Part shown: one piece after another, positions 28,298 to 40,579 of the stretch
How the letters are laid out: each line of letters starts with the position of its first letter
How positions within the stretch are numbered: position 1 is the stretch's first letter
DNA from: Jaminaea rosea
Lineage: Eukaryota; Basidiomycota; Exobasidiomycetes; Microstromatales
Reading direction: 5' to 3'
DNA length: 64,000 nucleotides
Assembly: GCF_003144245.1 (NCBI RefSeq)
Contig: NW_020289975.1
Location: 1,197,496 to 1,261,495 of the forward strand
Program-made: the position numbers and the translations under genes
Notes under the pieces: generated by a model
The model's input: only the letters and a program-made list of their open reading frames with translations
What the model was told of the DNA's origin: nothing
The model's database searches: none

Positions 28298-31200
28298 TCA
28301 CGCCTCAATCAGCGTGTCATTATCGCTCCCCACCTCGCTGCTACCCTCCTCAGAGCTCAGCTGACACACAAGCTGGGAGCGCCGTCCATTGCTGATGAGC
28401 GTTACCTTGGCGTCCTCCTCGCGAATGCTGCGCGGCTGCGTATTCTCCTGATCCTCCAGCGCCTCGTCGCTCCCGCAGCCTGCACCAGCATTGCCAGGCG
28501 TCCTGCGATTCGCACCGCCACTGACGCCGAATTTTGTCGCCCTGACCGGAGTCGCAATACGTCCCTTGACAGGTGAGAGGCGCAGTGGCCCAGCTTCGAT
28601 GGGCTGCCAGTCCTCGCCTGCTCCTCCAATGCTCATGGCCTCCATCTGGGCGCGTAGCTTGTCGGCGGGAGAACTGAAGCTCATACCTGCCGGGAACCCA
28701 TTAGAACGCTGTGATGGAGTCGCTTTGAATGGCATTGATGGAGATTGCTTGGGTGGAGAAGAATTGGCCTTCGCCATCGTGTCGTGATGGACCTCGGCGG
28801 TGATGTCAGTGAAGGGTGTGCGTGGAGAGCGAGGGGAGCGAGAAGTCTTTGGTGCTTGGCGCTCGATGCGAGGTGAACGTTGAGGGCTGACTGGAGAGCG
28901 TTGAAGAGAAGCAGCCTGGTTGTGATCCTCCTGCTCGACTCTGACGTCTGCTTCTTGCGTCGAGCCCCCCTGGACCTCGGCCTCGTCCCCATCGGAGGCT
29001 TCCTGCTTAGCCCCGGGCGTTGCCGCAGCTGGCCCCGGGTGTGTCGTCATCTCTCTCAATTGCTTCGTCTTGGCCTGCCTTTGAGCTTGTGATGCTGCCG
29101 CCGACATCGCAGCCTGCTCGCTACGAGCCTTTGCCTGGGCTCTCAGCTTGGCGACTTCGGCCTGCTTCTTGGCCATCATCGCTTCTCGAGCCGACTGTGG
29201 GTTGACTGTCTTCTTTTTTCCAGCGGCGCTCCCTGCAGCATTGGTGCTGATAGCACTGCTCTTGGCGCTGAGAGACTGCGTGGTCGATGAGACGACTTTG
29301 CCCGTCGTCTTGATGGGTCGGACCTTCCTCGGTGAGGCGGGCGCTGGCTTAGTCTTGGCAGCTGGAGCAGCTGGCTGCTTCCTTACGGCCGAGTTTGGCT
29401 CGATGGGAGCTGCTGACTGCGCGGTCCCCTTTGATGACTCTCCCAAGTTTGCAACAGTATTCGTGCGAGCCACGCGGGTCGCGCTGACCTGCCGTTGCGT
29501 TGCTGCCGTGGGCCTCTGAACGGGCGGAGGTACTGCAACACGAGCCGCCTTAGGTGCGTTGCCCGCGGTCATTCCCGCGGTTTTGCTGGTGCCAGCGGAC
29601 AAAGTACGCTGCGTCGGTGTCGAGATGCCCTCTGCTGGCTGCCGGGCCGCTCTTGCCATCTGCTCCTGAGCCATCGAAGCCAACCGTCGAGCAACGCCGT
29701 CACTGGGTACTGCGCTGTGAGATGGCGTCGCTTCCTGTACAGTAGGCTGGGACGGCCCCACTACGGATGGCGTCTCAGGAGTATTCTCGCTCTCGCTGCC
29801 TGAGTCAGCGGAGTGCAACCCCGCGGCTGGTGTCACGGGCGCAGTCCTACTCTCTCGCACCGCAAGAGGGGATGTCTCGTCGTCGCTTGAGGCCAGCATA
29901 CCCGACGGAGGAGGATGGCTGCTGCTGAGGCTGCGCTGCATTGTCGGAATCGGGGCCGCCAGAGGCGTTTGTGAAGACTCATGGTGCGTTGCAGAGCGAA
30001 CATGACCCCACTCGTCGTTGACCTTGACCTTGGATGAAGACGCTGCAGGGTACGTCGAAGTCGAGCTGCGAAGGGCTGCATTGCTCGATGCAGACGATGA
30101 GAGGACTCTCGTGGGCTTCTGCTCCCCTGTACGAGGCCTGTCGCTTCTTTGAGGCCCAAAGACGTCCGCAGCATTCAGACCCTTCAACAGGCCAGTCGAC
30201 TGAATGTGCGAGGGTGCTTTGGCTCTGGACTTGGCAGCGACGAGCTGCTCAAGGAAGTTGTTCGAGCGCGCGTTGTCTTCTCTAGGTACAATTGGAGCCT
30301 CTTGATGTGACTGCACAGCGCTCGCCTTGCTGACCCTGAGGGGAGGCACGTAGGTCTGCGCCGGGGGCTCGCGTGCTGTGGCTGAGGACGAGGCAGGCTG
30401 TTCCATGGCTGCTGCGAAGACGTCGGGCGCTGGTCGGTATGATCCAGTCTTTGGGAGGGAAAGATAGCGTCTGATGGTCGGGGTGAATACGGCGGTGAAG
30501 CTGCGAGGAAGGGCGAGAGGTTAGAATGGTGGGCGCATCGCTGAGCGCACGCAGCCGACTCACCTTTCCACCCTGTCCGGCCACGTTGCGACGTAGACTT
30601 CAAAGAGACGCTTAGAGTTTTGTCGCACCTCGACATTGGAGTCTGTCGCAGAGAGACGGATCACCGTCTCGACCTCTGCTACTTTCCTGGTCAGCTTATC
30701 CCTCCCAGCGTATTCGACAGTCGTGGCCATCGTAGCAACCGCTACCACGCGCAGCCCAGCGAATTTGTCCTTGCAAGCTTCTCTTAGCAGCGGCAGCGTA
30801 CTGATAAGCTGGCAGTGTCTGGCGATGAGGTACAAGCACTTTTCTGCTCGCTTGAGCGCCACTTTGTTGGTCCTAGCGCAGAGGAGGAGAAGCGGCGGGA
30901 CGTAGTAGTTGACAAGGGACTCGAAGCGGTCGGCGAGTCGAGGAGCGACAGAGTTGAGCACGTCCGCCGCAGTGCCAGACAATTTCGTACGCTCGGAGAG
31001 TAGCTGTATGGACGGAGCAGCGAGAGAAAGTCAGCATATACTATCATCCCCACAGTCACGCTGTCGCTGGGCTCACCGATCTCGCAAGCGGTCCTGCAAC
31101 GGCCTTCATTTGAGGAAGAAAGTCATCAAATTTGTACCCTCCTCCCTTGGTGACAGCCTCCAATTTCAACAGAGCTCTGTCCAGCTTCTGCCATGTGTGC

Positions 31201-31301
31201 TCGGTCTCCTGCTGAGCGAGGTCCTGATGAATGCTATCAAAGTGTGCTGCGAGGTCCGCCCCTGACGCGATGTGAATGCGCTCCGGCTGCTTCTCCGGCA
31301 T
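28298..31301 (-). CDS. CLASP N-terminal (TOG) domain protein, microtubule-associated
   Basis: Three exons, 31301..31077, 31003..30564 and 30500..28298, joined in phases 0 and 2 across introns of 73 and 63 bp (the second with a CTAAC branch site), encode 955 aa. Residues 1-240 form a HEAT/TOG-like helical domain: the start MPEKQPERIHIASG, ETEHTWQKLDRALLKLEAV, LLCARTNKVALKRAEKCL, VEVRQNSKRLFEVYVATWP and VESFTAVFTPTIRRYL follow the CLASP_N pattern closely. Residues 250-955 are disordered, basic and rich in Ser/Pro with many SP sites, as in microtubule-lattice-binding tails. CLASPs bind tubulin and rescue microtubules at kinetochores and the spindle midzone. The protein is shorter than Stu1/Cls1 (about 1400 aa) and shows only one TOG. 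The frame is open upstream to an ATG at 31652, but the domain alignment favours 31301. Confidence 0.85.
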
Positions 31302-32178
31302 GATGGGTGCAGTGAGGACACTCGACGCCTTGACAAGGAGCAGAGAGTGCTGCGCCTGGAAGAAAGCCGTATAGAATGGCGAAGTTGGCGTGGTAGTGAT
31401 GACGATGGTGGTGAGAAGCCCAGCGAGTCGATGCTCAGCTCGATCTGAGTGGGCGCTGGATTGTCGATCAACACTCACTCCCGCCCATCGTCGCCTCAGT
31501 CCGCGAGTCCGCGCCCCGCGTCGACGCTCGAGCCACAACAGCCAGTCGCGTGGCTGGCGCCTTCCCGGCCTCGTGAGCGTGACTGGGCGGCTACGAGCCA
31601 TCATCTCGCAGCCCGAGACGGCTGCGACGGGTCTTGATTCAGACAAAAGCATGTAATGCTGCGAGTACGCCGTTTACCGCGTCAATGTTTTACATCGTCC
31701 CACCAAGCCTGTCTGGCTGGGCACTATGACCTCGGGTCCTCGCCTTGTGCTCAAGAGGCTGCAAAAATAAGTTGGGAAGCACTCTCACTTCCTCATCAGC
31801 CCGAAAGTCTCAAGGCCAGCATCGCTTGCAACAGTCAGGCTGTCCTCACTCATCAGCTCCAGGCGGAACATGTTACGGTAACAGCTGGGCTCACACTAGA
31901 GTCAAGGCGCATGGCAAGGGGCGCGACGTCGGGTACGGTGTAAATGTGTGGCTCGAGTGCATGACGAGACGTAGGAGGTAGTACAATGAAGAACCGAAGC
32001 GAGAAGAGTGAAGACGGTGGTGCTGGGGATGATTGCAGCTGATCGTGGCGGCAGAATGGGAATGTGCAGGAGAGGACCCGCCGTCCTTCTGACGAGCTCC
32101 TCCCGTTTTTGTCGCCACCGACCCAACCCAACCTTGACGGACTGCGTAATGAGTCTGTGATGCCCAACTTCTGTCTGT
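31302..32178. other. Intergenic region between RPL19 3' end and the CLASP_N start
   Basis: 877 bp between two minus-strand genes. The CLASP_N promoter must lie here, and the RPL19 3' UTR adjoins at the high-coordinate end. An in-frame extension of the CLASP_N frame runs to 31652 but is Arg-rich and unlike the family. I see no RNA gene or repeat. Confidence 0.4.
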
Positions 32179-32853
32179 TTACTTCTGCTCCTCCTCGTGC
32201 TCGACAGCGGTGATGGCAGCACGCTTCTCGGCGAGACGCTGCTGGCGACGGTCGCGCATGTTGCGGTTGCGCAGACGACGAGCCTCCATCTGGTCAGCAA
32301 GGTGCTTCGAGCGGGTCTTCTCGGCCTTGGCCTTGTGGATGTGCTCCATGAGGACACGCTTGTTCTTGAAGACGTTACCCTTCGACTTGAGGTAAAGCTC
32401 GTGGTAGCTGAGGGTGGAGGGGAACGGGGAAGAAAGGAGTGTGAGCAGACATGCTCACCGCATCGAGGACAGTGCTGGGGTGGCGCGCCACACTCACAGG
32501 TGCTTGTCGATCTTGCCAGCCTCACGGTACTTGCGCAAGAGACGGCGAAGGACACGCTGACGCCTCATCCACTGGACCTTGGTGGGCATGCGAGCCTCCG
32601 AGGAACCCTTCCTCTTACCGGTACCAGTGTGTCGCCCAAGCCTCTTGGCGGCGTGGAGCTCACGAGTGCGAGAACGCGAGTGACCGACGGCGGGCTTCTT
32701 GATGATCTGGCCGTCCTTGATCAGCTTGCGGATGTTGGCGCGCGAGTTGGCGTTGCCGATGTCGTTCTGCTCAGCGGGGTCGCACCAGACCTTCCTCTTG
32801 CCGACGCCGAGGACCGAGGCCGCAAGGCGCTTCTGAGAGCGGAGGTTGACCAT
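32179..32853 (-). CDS. RPL19: 60S ribosomal protein L19 (eL19)
   Basis: Two exons, 32853..32498 and 32407..32179, joined in phase 2 across a 90-bp intron (GTGAGT...CTCAG), encode 194 aa. The start [20 protein letters not shown] and the internal [20 protein letters not shown] are diagnostic for eL19, and exon 2 supplies [20 protein letters not shown] and the basic C-terminal helix. Length matches the family (about 189-196 aa). It is a structural large-subunit protein forming an intersubunit bridge. It is transcribed divergently from RPS27 with 795 bp between start codons, suggesting coordinated ribosomal-protein regulation. Confidence 0.98.
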
Positions 32854-33648
32854 TTTGACTGTTTGCGTAGAGGAGGGGGGAGGAATGTGTGAGCTGTCAT
32901 GTTCTGCATGGGTGATGCGGGTGTCCAGGCACAGCAGCGATATCCAGTGCAGCCCATGAATCCTCCATCAACCCTCGTCCACAGTCCAGTCACAGCTTCC
33001 ATTCCCATAGATGGGATCAGACGAGCGCATGTCTGCCCGTCTTGTGGCTCTCTCAGGTTGATCCCAATGCTCGATGCTATGTCCGAAGGAAGATTCTGCG
33101 GCTGGACAGCGAGAAGACATCTGCGCAGCATCGTCTGACCTCTGTCCAATGGCCTCCCCTCGCAAGGCCGTGTACCACTTGCTACTCCTAGTCCAAGAGC
33201 CTGTATAGGGCAAAATCTAGTGCGTGCCTCTGTGCCGCACTGCGTGTGCCGCTGCTGTGTGGTGATGAACGCTGTGCCGCAACTCACCTTGATGGGATGA
33301 GGAGGGAGGGTGATGGTGAGGAGAGAGAGGGCGAGCGCTCGCCGTTGGCCAGTCCTGGGATTTTGCTCCAGGCTGACGCACTCTCGCCCTCCTCTGGCCG
33401 TCTGCAGTCTCCCCTCCTGGCCTGCCCGCCCCGTCCAGCTGCCCCTTCCCACCTTTGGCTTGGAGCCAGATGACTTCGCGCGGCATGACGGCCGCTTCCG
33501 TTCCGGGTCCAGCTCGACCCGCCGATTTGCTCTGCGGCAGTCGATTCGAAGTTTGGCTGAGGCCTCGACTCGACGGCTTGCGTACTACTGCCTCTCTCTC
33601 ACCACCCTACGCACCCTCTTTCATCACCACCAAAACTCATCACTCAAG
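32854..33648. promoter_or_regulatory. Divergent ribosomal-protein promoter (RPL19 / RPS27)
   Basis: 795 bp between the opposing start codons of two ribosomal-protein genes, so a shared regulatory region is likely. The RPS27-proximal side is CT-rich (near 33590-33645, ending in ctcactcaagATGG), typical of a highly expressed fungal gene. No further element or RNA gene is identified with confidence. Confidence 0.5.
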
Positions 33649-34302
33649 ATGGTTAGTATCATGCACGGCATTCGCATCATCACTTTCGTCATCATCTCAA
33701 ACTTGGGAATGCTTGGTGGTCATCAACGATGGGCGAGGCCTTTGGTGGCGGGTGGCAGCTTGCCTCATCCGCTGTCCTTCACCTATGCTCGACTTGCTCT
33801 TGGCGATGGATGATGATAGCAGACGACAGGATTCTGCAACCTGTTTCGACCGCTACCTGCTCAGCACATCGCCAGATGTCAATGAGACCAAGAACGTGGG
33901 ACAGAGGCATGTGACTCTGCACTCCGGGGCTTGTGAACGTGCATTTAGTCATGCTAGTTGGGGATCGCGCTGGGATTGCCTTGCTCGTCCATTCACGCCA
34001 ATCCCCCTCACACCGTCAGCTCACCATCTCTTGTACCCTGTTCCACTCGCACGCAGACTCTCGCCGTCGACCTCCTCAACCCCTCTGCCGAGCAGCAGCA
34101 GCGTTGCCACAAGCTCAAGCGATTGGTACAGAGCCCCAACTCGTACTTCATGGACGTCAAGTGCCCCGGCTGCTTCGCCATCACCACCGTCTTCTCGCAC
34201 GCCCACACCGTCGTCATGTGCGGCTCGTGCTCGCAGGTCCTCGCCCAGCCCACCGGTGGTAAGGCTCGCCTCACCGAGGGCTGCTCGTTCCGCCGCAAGT
34301 AA
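33649..34302 (+). CDS. RPS27: 40S ribosomal protein S27 (eS27)
   Basis: The first coding exon is only the start codon (33649..33651), followed by a 405-bp intron (GTTAGT...ACGCAG) and exon 2 at 34057..34302. This gives 82 aa starting [18 protein letters not shown], an exact family-length match. The zinc ribbon is visible as C-P-G-C (KCPGCFAI) and C-G-S-C ([10 protein letters not shown]), and the C-terminus GCSFRRK is diagnostic. eS27 is a small-subunit structural protein. The ATG-only exon is required because exon 2 has no upstream in-frame ATG near the conserved start. The intron is four to six times longer than typical introns in this window. Confidence 0.95.
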
Positions 34303-35265
34303 ATGGCGAGCAGAGCAAGGTAGCAGCATTCCTGGTGTTGGGGTAGCAGAGCAGGACTGTGGGTGTAATGGACGTGGGATCGATCCAGAGTGAAGGGAAT
34401 TGGGCTGGCAGTGAGGCAGCGGGCCTCGCAGACGTCGTCGTCACACCAGCGGCGTACGGCCACACCCACCCAACTCTTCATCCAACCTCTTCCCTATGCC
34501 AACGACCTCGGTCTTCTCTTCAAACTTTCTCCACCAACCTCACAGTGACTCGCGTCTCTGTTGTATATCATCCACTTTTTCCCTCGCCTTACTTCGTCCT
34601 CACATCGAGGGCGGTACAAGAGACGAGGGTCCGCGCTCTACGGCACGCGGGGCGACCGACCGCCGCCTCCCTGCTGTCACCATGTCCTACTCGTTCTCAG
34701 TACAGCTTTCTCAATGCGATTCACACATACACTGCATTCGTACCTTGTGAGCAGCTGTGCGCTGAATGGTCGTCTGAAGCTCGTGGCCATGACTCCTTGT
34801 CATTTTGCCTCTTGCTCTTGAATGCTTGGCCAAGCTTTTTGGCTGTGAGGGAGCCCCCTGGCATTTGCTCCGCGGGGCGGCGGCAGGCGGCAACAGTGGC
34901 GCGGCTTGAGCGTTGATTGGCCTGCCGCGTTGCTGCGTGCGTCCCCGCCTTCTCTCAACCTCCTCTCCATCTGTCAACCCCTTCTCCCCTCCCCTCTCCT
35001 ACAACTTCACGTTACCTTCCCTTCCTTTCCCTCCGCACACCATCGTCTGTCCCTTGATACCGCCCTCCTCGCTCACTCTGACGTCGTAGGGCGTCGGCGT
35101 GGTCGCACCTCCCGCATCGTCCTCATCAAAGTCGCTGGGCGACCGCCAAAATCAACGCAGCCGTCCCTCTTTCTCGCGACGGTCTCCACTTTATCGACTT
35201 CATACCGTTAGAAGACAATCCTTCGTGCCCAGGCTTCGATTGCTTCTCCCTCCTCGACCGCCCTC
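34303..35265. other. Intergenic region after RPS27, with promoter of the UPF0658 gene
   Basis: 963 bp. The first part is RPS27 3' flank; the last 300 bp are strongly CT-rich (ctcccctcccctctcct near 34985-35000) and probably form the promoter and leader of the membrane-protein gene at 35266. Small open frames on both strands show no conserved feature. Confidence 0.45.
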
Positions 35266-36536
35266 ATGACCAAAACGATCCTTACCCACTCACCCTCCGT
35301 GAGACGACCCGCACGCGGCGCCCTAGGCGACTTCATCCACCGATGGCTGCCCTCCTCGACATCAGCGCGCCTTTTTATGGCCATCACCCTTGCTGAAGCC
35401 CTCGTGAATATCTCCATCGAGGCTGTACTCCTCTCACGGTATCGTTCTACGCAGACCTTGACCAAGGACGGCACCGACAGCCTGCGCAGCTTGCCCGTCT
35501 TCGTGCTGTGCTTCTGCTTGGCACACTCCTATCAGACACTGCTCAGCGTTGATGCCTGCATCAACAGGAACGTAATTCTGGTGTTTGGACTGGTCATTTT
35601 CAATGCTTGTTTCCTCGTCTACTCGCTGATTCAGATCGGGGAGATCCGACAAGTCTTGGGTACGGGCGTTCAGGAAGGGTCCGGCCAGACTGTGCCCGTG
35701 CAGGTCTTGACGGGGGCTATCCCCATTGTGATTGGAGCCTCGCAGGTGGCATTCACCATCCTGGCGTGGTTCTTGTGGAAGGAATTTGGCTGGCAGGTGT
35801 ACAAGGCCATCATCGGTGCGTGCCAGCGTCCACACGGTCCCTCGCGTGCAACGCCCGCTAATATCACCCTCGCCCCTTCGATCCTCGTCAGGCGCTGACC
35901 GCATGCTCAAGAAGGCTTATGGTCAATACGCTCTCTTTGTGGCCCTCCTCAAGTTTGACTTTTTCGTCTTCATTGCCTTCTGCCTTCAGGTGAGCCTTCG
36001 ATCCCTGAAGCTCCATCGCCCTCGCACCTCCAGACTCACTCTATACCTTCGGCCATGCGCAGCTCGTACTCGTTGTCCTTGCCTCGGACCCTGTCGAGAA
36101 GTGGCTCACGATAATCGCGGCACCCGTCGCTCTCCTTCTCCTCTTCTTCGCCTGGTGGTCAGTCCGCCGCGAGAAGCGCTGGGGTATGATGGTGTTCGTT
36201 GCCGGGCTCCTCGGGGCGGGCGTTTACTTCTCATACAAGCTCTATCGAATCTGGATGGGCAGGAGCGGCATCTATGCCGAGGTGTACAAGAGCCTTACCG
36301 TTTTCGCTGTCATTGCCCTCGCTCTTGACTTGGCGACTATCACCCTCTCCGTGAGGTGCGCGGCCAACTTTGGACGTGGACTGTGCAACGCCATGGACAG
36401 AGCAAAGACGGAGAGGAAGGCTGCATCGGCAGCGGGCGTGCCGTACTCGGCTTCCTTTGGTGGTAAGGAGCTCCTGCCGTTGAGCAGTAGTAGCACACTA
36501 CACCTTCCGGCGCAGCCTCGCGTCAGCTTGGACTGA
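35266..36536 (+). CDS. UPF0658-type Golgi apparatus multispanning membrane protein
   Basis: Three exons, 35266..35815, 35892..35989 and 36063..36536 (introns 76 and 73 bp; phases 1 and 0), encode 373 aa. Eight hydrophobic helices are visible. The first lies around RLFMAITLAEALVNISIEAV; the last three lie around WLTIIAAPVALLLLFFAWW, FVAGLLGAGVYFSYKL and SLTVFAVIALALDL. The spliced segment IGADRMLKKAYGQYALFVAL-LKFDFFVFIAF is the most characteristic block and matches, from memory, the fungal UPF0658 family (fission yeast Golgi-located members of unknown function). Both splice junctions fall inside this conserved block and keep it in frame. The biochemical role is unknown. A short polar tail follows the last helix. 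Confidence 0.8.
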
Positions 36537-37809
36537 GGCAGCGCTGGACATGCACCGCAGTCAGCAACGTACATAGCCTCGACTCCTCCTGACTCCAGTC
36601 ACGACTCTCTCCTCTACGCACCCGGAGTGCGCCCAGATCAGTTCACTGCATCGCCATGGCAACGACGCAAGCTGGTTCTTGCGTTGTCTCGCCCGCCCAC
36701 TCGCCTCGTCCTCTCTGTAGCACCCGCAACATACCTCCTGCAGCGCCGCCAGTCGGCCTTCACGCGCCCCTTACTCCCTCAAACACACCTCTGTCACTCG
36801 CAAAGCATCTCACCCGATACAAACCACTGTCCTTCTTCTGTATACTGTCACTTCACTTTGCTTTACTTATCGGGATACATTGTCATTACGCTCATTGGGT
36901 CGTCACTGCATCGCTCTGCATCTTCTCATCGGGCATCGTGCCGAATGCCGTTGCTATTCACCTCTTGAGTTCGGACGCCGGAGCCAGCTCGCTCACGCCC
37001 TACGACAGATCATTACAGAGTCATGGCCAATCAAGCTCCCCGGAATCTACTCTAGCTCAACGAGCGTGTACCTACGCGCTCGACGACACCGTCAACAACA
37101 CAGATCGACGGCCCCGCCTGGCCTTTGATCATTCATCTCCGTACGCAATATGGAGCTGTAGGAGAACCATACGCCTTCGCAATTGAAGGGGGACCCCGCT
37201 GCCAATATACGCGGAGCTGGCGAGCCTCAGTTGCATCGAAGAGCCAGAGCATGAGCAGGATCGCCAAGGGGAGACTCGTTCTGCCCCGGGCTGCCTGCCA
37301 GACCTCGCTCGATCATGGGCCTTTCAGCAGGGCAAGCGCTCCAGACTCCGCTTGTGCCGCCGCCGCTTCCCTCTCCGCCTCGCCTCGCCTGTCCCGCCAG
37401 CTGCTTCGACTCGCTTGCCCTCGTCGCGTCGGAACAGATCCAGACCATGACAGCCTCATCAAGTGCGGGGAAGAGCTTCGTGGATTGCTACCTGGATCAA
37501 CACAGTCTGTCTCCGACGGGAACGTCTTCCGCCCACTCGAGATGCTCGCCGTTGACCAGTCAATGATGAGGGGAGAAGGAGGCCAAATTTCAGAGGCTGC
37601 GCACGAGAGAGCCGGGCTAGAAGATTCAATCTATGCTCGCTCGTGCAGGCGATGTTGGTCAGGCGCAGTTGAACCCGCTCTGGATGATCACGGATGATCC
37701 TCGCCCTCCCCCGTCATGACCATATAAGGTCATGAAGACATGCGATCCAAGCTTCTGAACGCTGCCCTTGCCGCCTGAACACACTCTCACCCTCTTCTTC
37801 TCTCCGTTC
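36537..37809. other. Long intergenic region before the GMC oxidoreductase gene
   Basis: 1273 bp. It includes the UPF0658 3' flank and the GMC gene promoter. Two open frames overlap here: 36656-37186 begins at an ATG in good context and encodes 176 aa with one hydrophobic stretch; 37125-37697 lacks an ATG start. Neither shows a recognisable motif or intron, so I do not call them as genes. No tRNA-like fold recognised. Confidence 0.4.
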
Positions 37810-40014
37810 ATGCTTTTCTCTGCAGCTGCTGCCTTGGTGGCTCTGGCCACCTCGACGTCTGCGCTTGTCCCTGGTCTCGGTGATGGCCAGACTGGCAACC
37901 TTTCGTCTGGTCACATTCCGACCCTCCCTGGTGAGTCAAGCAGGCGTTCAGACTACGTTGAAGGCCGTCCGGACACTGACCCGCCTTCTGCCCTTCAGCC
38001 CCTCTCAATGGCCAGGATCCGCTCCTCCCAGACCTGCTCGGTCCTCTGCTCGGCAACAACACCTTCGACTATGTCATCGTCGGTGCCGGTACCTCCGGCA
38101 TGACCCTCGCTGCCCGCTTGAGTGAGGATCCAGACATCAAGGTCGCTGTCATCGAGGCCGGCATCGACTACGCTGCTGGCCCCTTGCCCGTCGTCAACCA
38201 GGAGCTAGTCAACATTCCTGGAGCAGACACAGTAGGCTGCGGTGGCGGGGACATTGACGCTGCAATTCAGAGCGCTATTGATTGGGGCTACAGGACGGTG
38301 CCCCAGCAGGGTGCGGCCAACCGCGAAGTACACTACGCACGAGGCAAGACTTTGGGAGGCACCTCTACGAGGAACTTTATGCTCAATCAGTTCCCTACGA
38401 GGGGTAGCTTGGCCAAGTGGGTGGCTCTCACTGGTGACCCTTCCTGGTCATTCGAGGCTCGCCAGCCTGACTACAAGCGCGTCTTTGACTTTACGCCGCC
38501 CAAGCATGAGCTGCGCCAGGAGATTCCAGAGGCTCAGTACAATCCGAATGACTGGGGATCTGACTCGCCCTTGATCCACGCGTCGTACGCAAACACGCCT
38601 TCGAACTTCTCGCACTTCATGCAGCAGAGTGTGAATCAGAAGGGTGAGTACGCGACCATACCAGTACGGTGCCTATCGCGTCCTCAATGCTGACTCCCAC
38701 TGAATCCCATTCGTGCCTCTCCGTCCGTCAGGCATCAGGACGACCAGGTCATTCAACGGTGGCAGCCTCCTCGGCGTGCAATACTGCCCGACCACGATCA
38801 ATCCCAACGGTGGCATCCGCTCCACCTCTCGCGACGCCTACGTCGTAGCCTCGAAGCGTCCCAACCTGACCATCTACACTGGCGCCCTTGCTAAGCGCAT
38901 TGTGCTCAGCAACGACACGACTCCTCGCGCCCGCGGCGTCTTGTTCAGCTCCAGTGCCATCCTTGCGGACAAGCTCACGCTATTCGGAGTGCACGCCACG
39001 CGCGAGGTCATTGTCAGCGGTGGAGCCTTCAACAGCCCTCAGCTCTTGATGGTTTCCGGCATTGGCCCCCGTGACCAGCTCACAGCCCAGGGTATCCCTG
39101 TCATCGTGGAGAACAAGAATGTCGGCCAAGGAATGGAGGACCACGTCTTCGTTGGACCCACATTCAAGGTGAACCCAGCCACCAACACCCTAACCGACTT
39201 GGCGGCCAATCCCGTCTATCTCGCCGCTCAATTTGCCAACTTCTCGACCAATCAGCTCGGCCTCCTCACCAACCCCGTCGCCGACCTGCTGGCTTGGGAG
39301 CGCATTCCCCCCGCAACGGCTGCTGCTATTGGCGCCGGCATCCTCAACACGTACCCTTCAGACTGGCCACACATCGAGCACTTCAGCGGGGCTGGCTTCG
39401 TAGGCAACTTCCAGGGCCTTTTCCAGGACAATCTCGCTCGTGGCGCTGATGGCTCTCGATTTGCTACCATTCTCGCAGCTATCGTGGCCCCTCGCTCGAG
39501 GGGAACTGTGACGCTGAACTCGGCCGACACGGGTGACCTGCCCAACATTGACCCCAAGTGGCTCGTCGACCCTGTGGACCAGGCGGCGGCCGTGTACGGT
39601 TTCAAGCGTGCCCGCGAATTCTTCAGCGCTCAAGCTATGCAGCCTGTACTCGCAGACAAGAACGAGTACTATCCGGGCGCTGCCGTGAGTACGGATGCCC
39701 AGATTCTCCAACACGTCAAGGAGAATCTCATGACCGTCTGGCACGCCTCGTGCACGTGTAAGATGGCGACGCGAGATCAAGGAGGCGTTCTGGACAGCAA
39801 GCTCCAGGTGTACGGCACGCAGGGGCTGCGAGTTATCGACGCCTCGAGCTTCCCGATGCTGCCACCTGGCCACCCTCAGTCGACTTGCTACATGTTGGCT
39901 GAGAGGGGGGCGACGCTGATCAAGCAGGCGCGGGTAGGGCGGAGTGTCGCTGATGCGATCAAGGGTGCTGCTGCTGCTGTTCTTAGCAAGCGCAAGGAGG
40001 AGCAGAGGCTTTGA
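37810..40014 (+). CDS. Secreted GMC-family FAD oxidoreductase (aryl-alcohol/glucose oxidase-like)
   Basis: Three exons, 37810..37930, 37999..38643 and 38732..40014 (introns 68 and 88 bp, both phase 1), encode 682 aa. The N-terminus MLFSAAAALVALATSTSALV is a clear signal peptide. The ADP-binding motif VIVGAGTSGMTLAARL is at 67-82, and the GMC signature 2-like segment (VSGGAFNSPQLLMVSGIGP) lies near 335. The C-terminal catalytic block contains WHASCTCKM and PPGHPQST, giving the His/His pair typical of aryl-alcohol oxidase-like members. These flavoenzymes oxidise alcohols or sugars and often make extracellular H2O2; the actual substrate cannot be read from sequence. Both junctions rebuild conserved segments (IPTLPAPLNGQDPLL; QKGIRTTRSFNGG). 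Confidence 0.92.
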
Positions 40015-40579
40015 AGGCGGTGTTGATGATGATGATTGTTCTGCTGTCTCTATGTTTCGTCTCTTGTTGTTACCATCGTTGTTTCGTGAATCGCAGCTAC
40101 ACGTTGCCTGACAAGAAGCTGCATGCTTGGCTTTGCCGTATCCCTTGCACTCTCGCCGAGCCGGAGCGCGGCGGCAGTGGAGGCGGGCGGACCGAGGAGC
40201 TCACGAGGCTCACGACTCGAGGGTCCGTCCGGGCGAGGGAGGCGGAGGAGGGCCTTTACGCGTTGGTGGCCGCCTGAGCAACTTGGCTCCTCTCCTCGTC
40301 CCCTCATCAACTACTCCAATCCGCTTTCTGCGGCGGAGGACGGGTGAGGATCAGCCACGAAATCTACAAACGCCATCTTCTACGCCTCTCCTCCTCATCG
40401 ACTCGGCCGCTTAACTGCGCGTCGTATTCGCCACTCGACCCTCTGGCCTCTGTATCCTCCTGTCAAGCGCAGCAGATTCGTACTAGCTGCATCTTTCTCG
40501 CTCTTCTCAATCGTCTTCTGCGACTACGACGCTATTGCTCTGCGAGGCGACGTGCCAAGAGGTATCCAGTAATCTGCTC
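40015..40579. other. Intergenic region between the GMC gene and the RING gene
   Basis: 565 bp holding the GMC 3' flank and the promoter and 5' leader of the RING gene. GC-rich around 40140-40260. No other feature recognised. Confidence 0.4.

Noticed and set aside
31302-31652. Upstream extension of the CLASP_N protein
   Set aside because: The frame is open to an ATG at 31652 but the sequence is Arg-rich and lacks similarity; the family pattern starts at MPEKQ.
36656-37186. 176-codon plus-strand frame with good ATG context and one hydrophobic stretch
   Set aside because: No recognisable family, no supporting introns, and it lies where a 3' UTR and promoter are expected. Kept as a very weak possibility only.
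37125-37697. 190-codon plus-strand frame before the GMC gene
   Set aside because: It has no ATG start and no conserved features.
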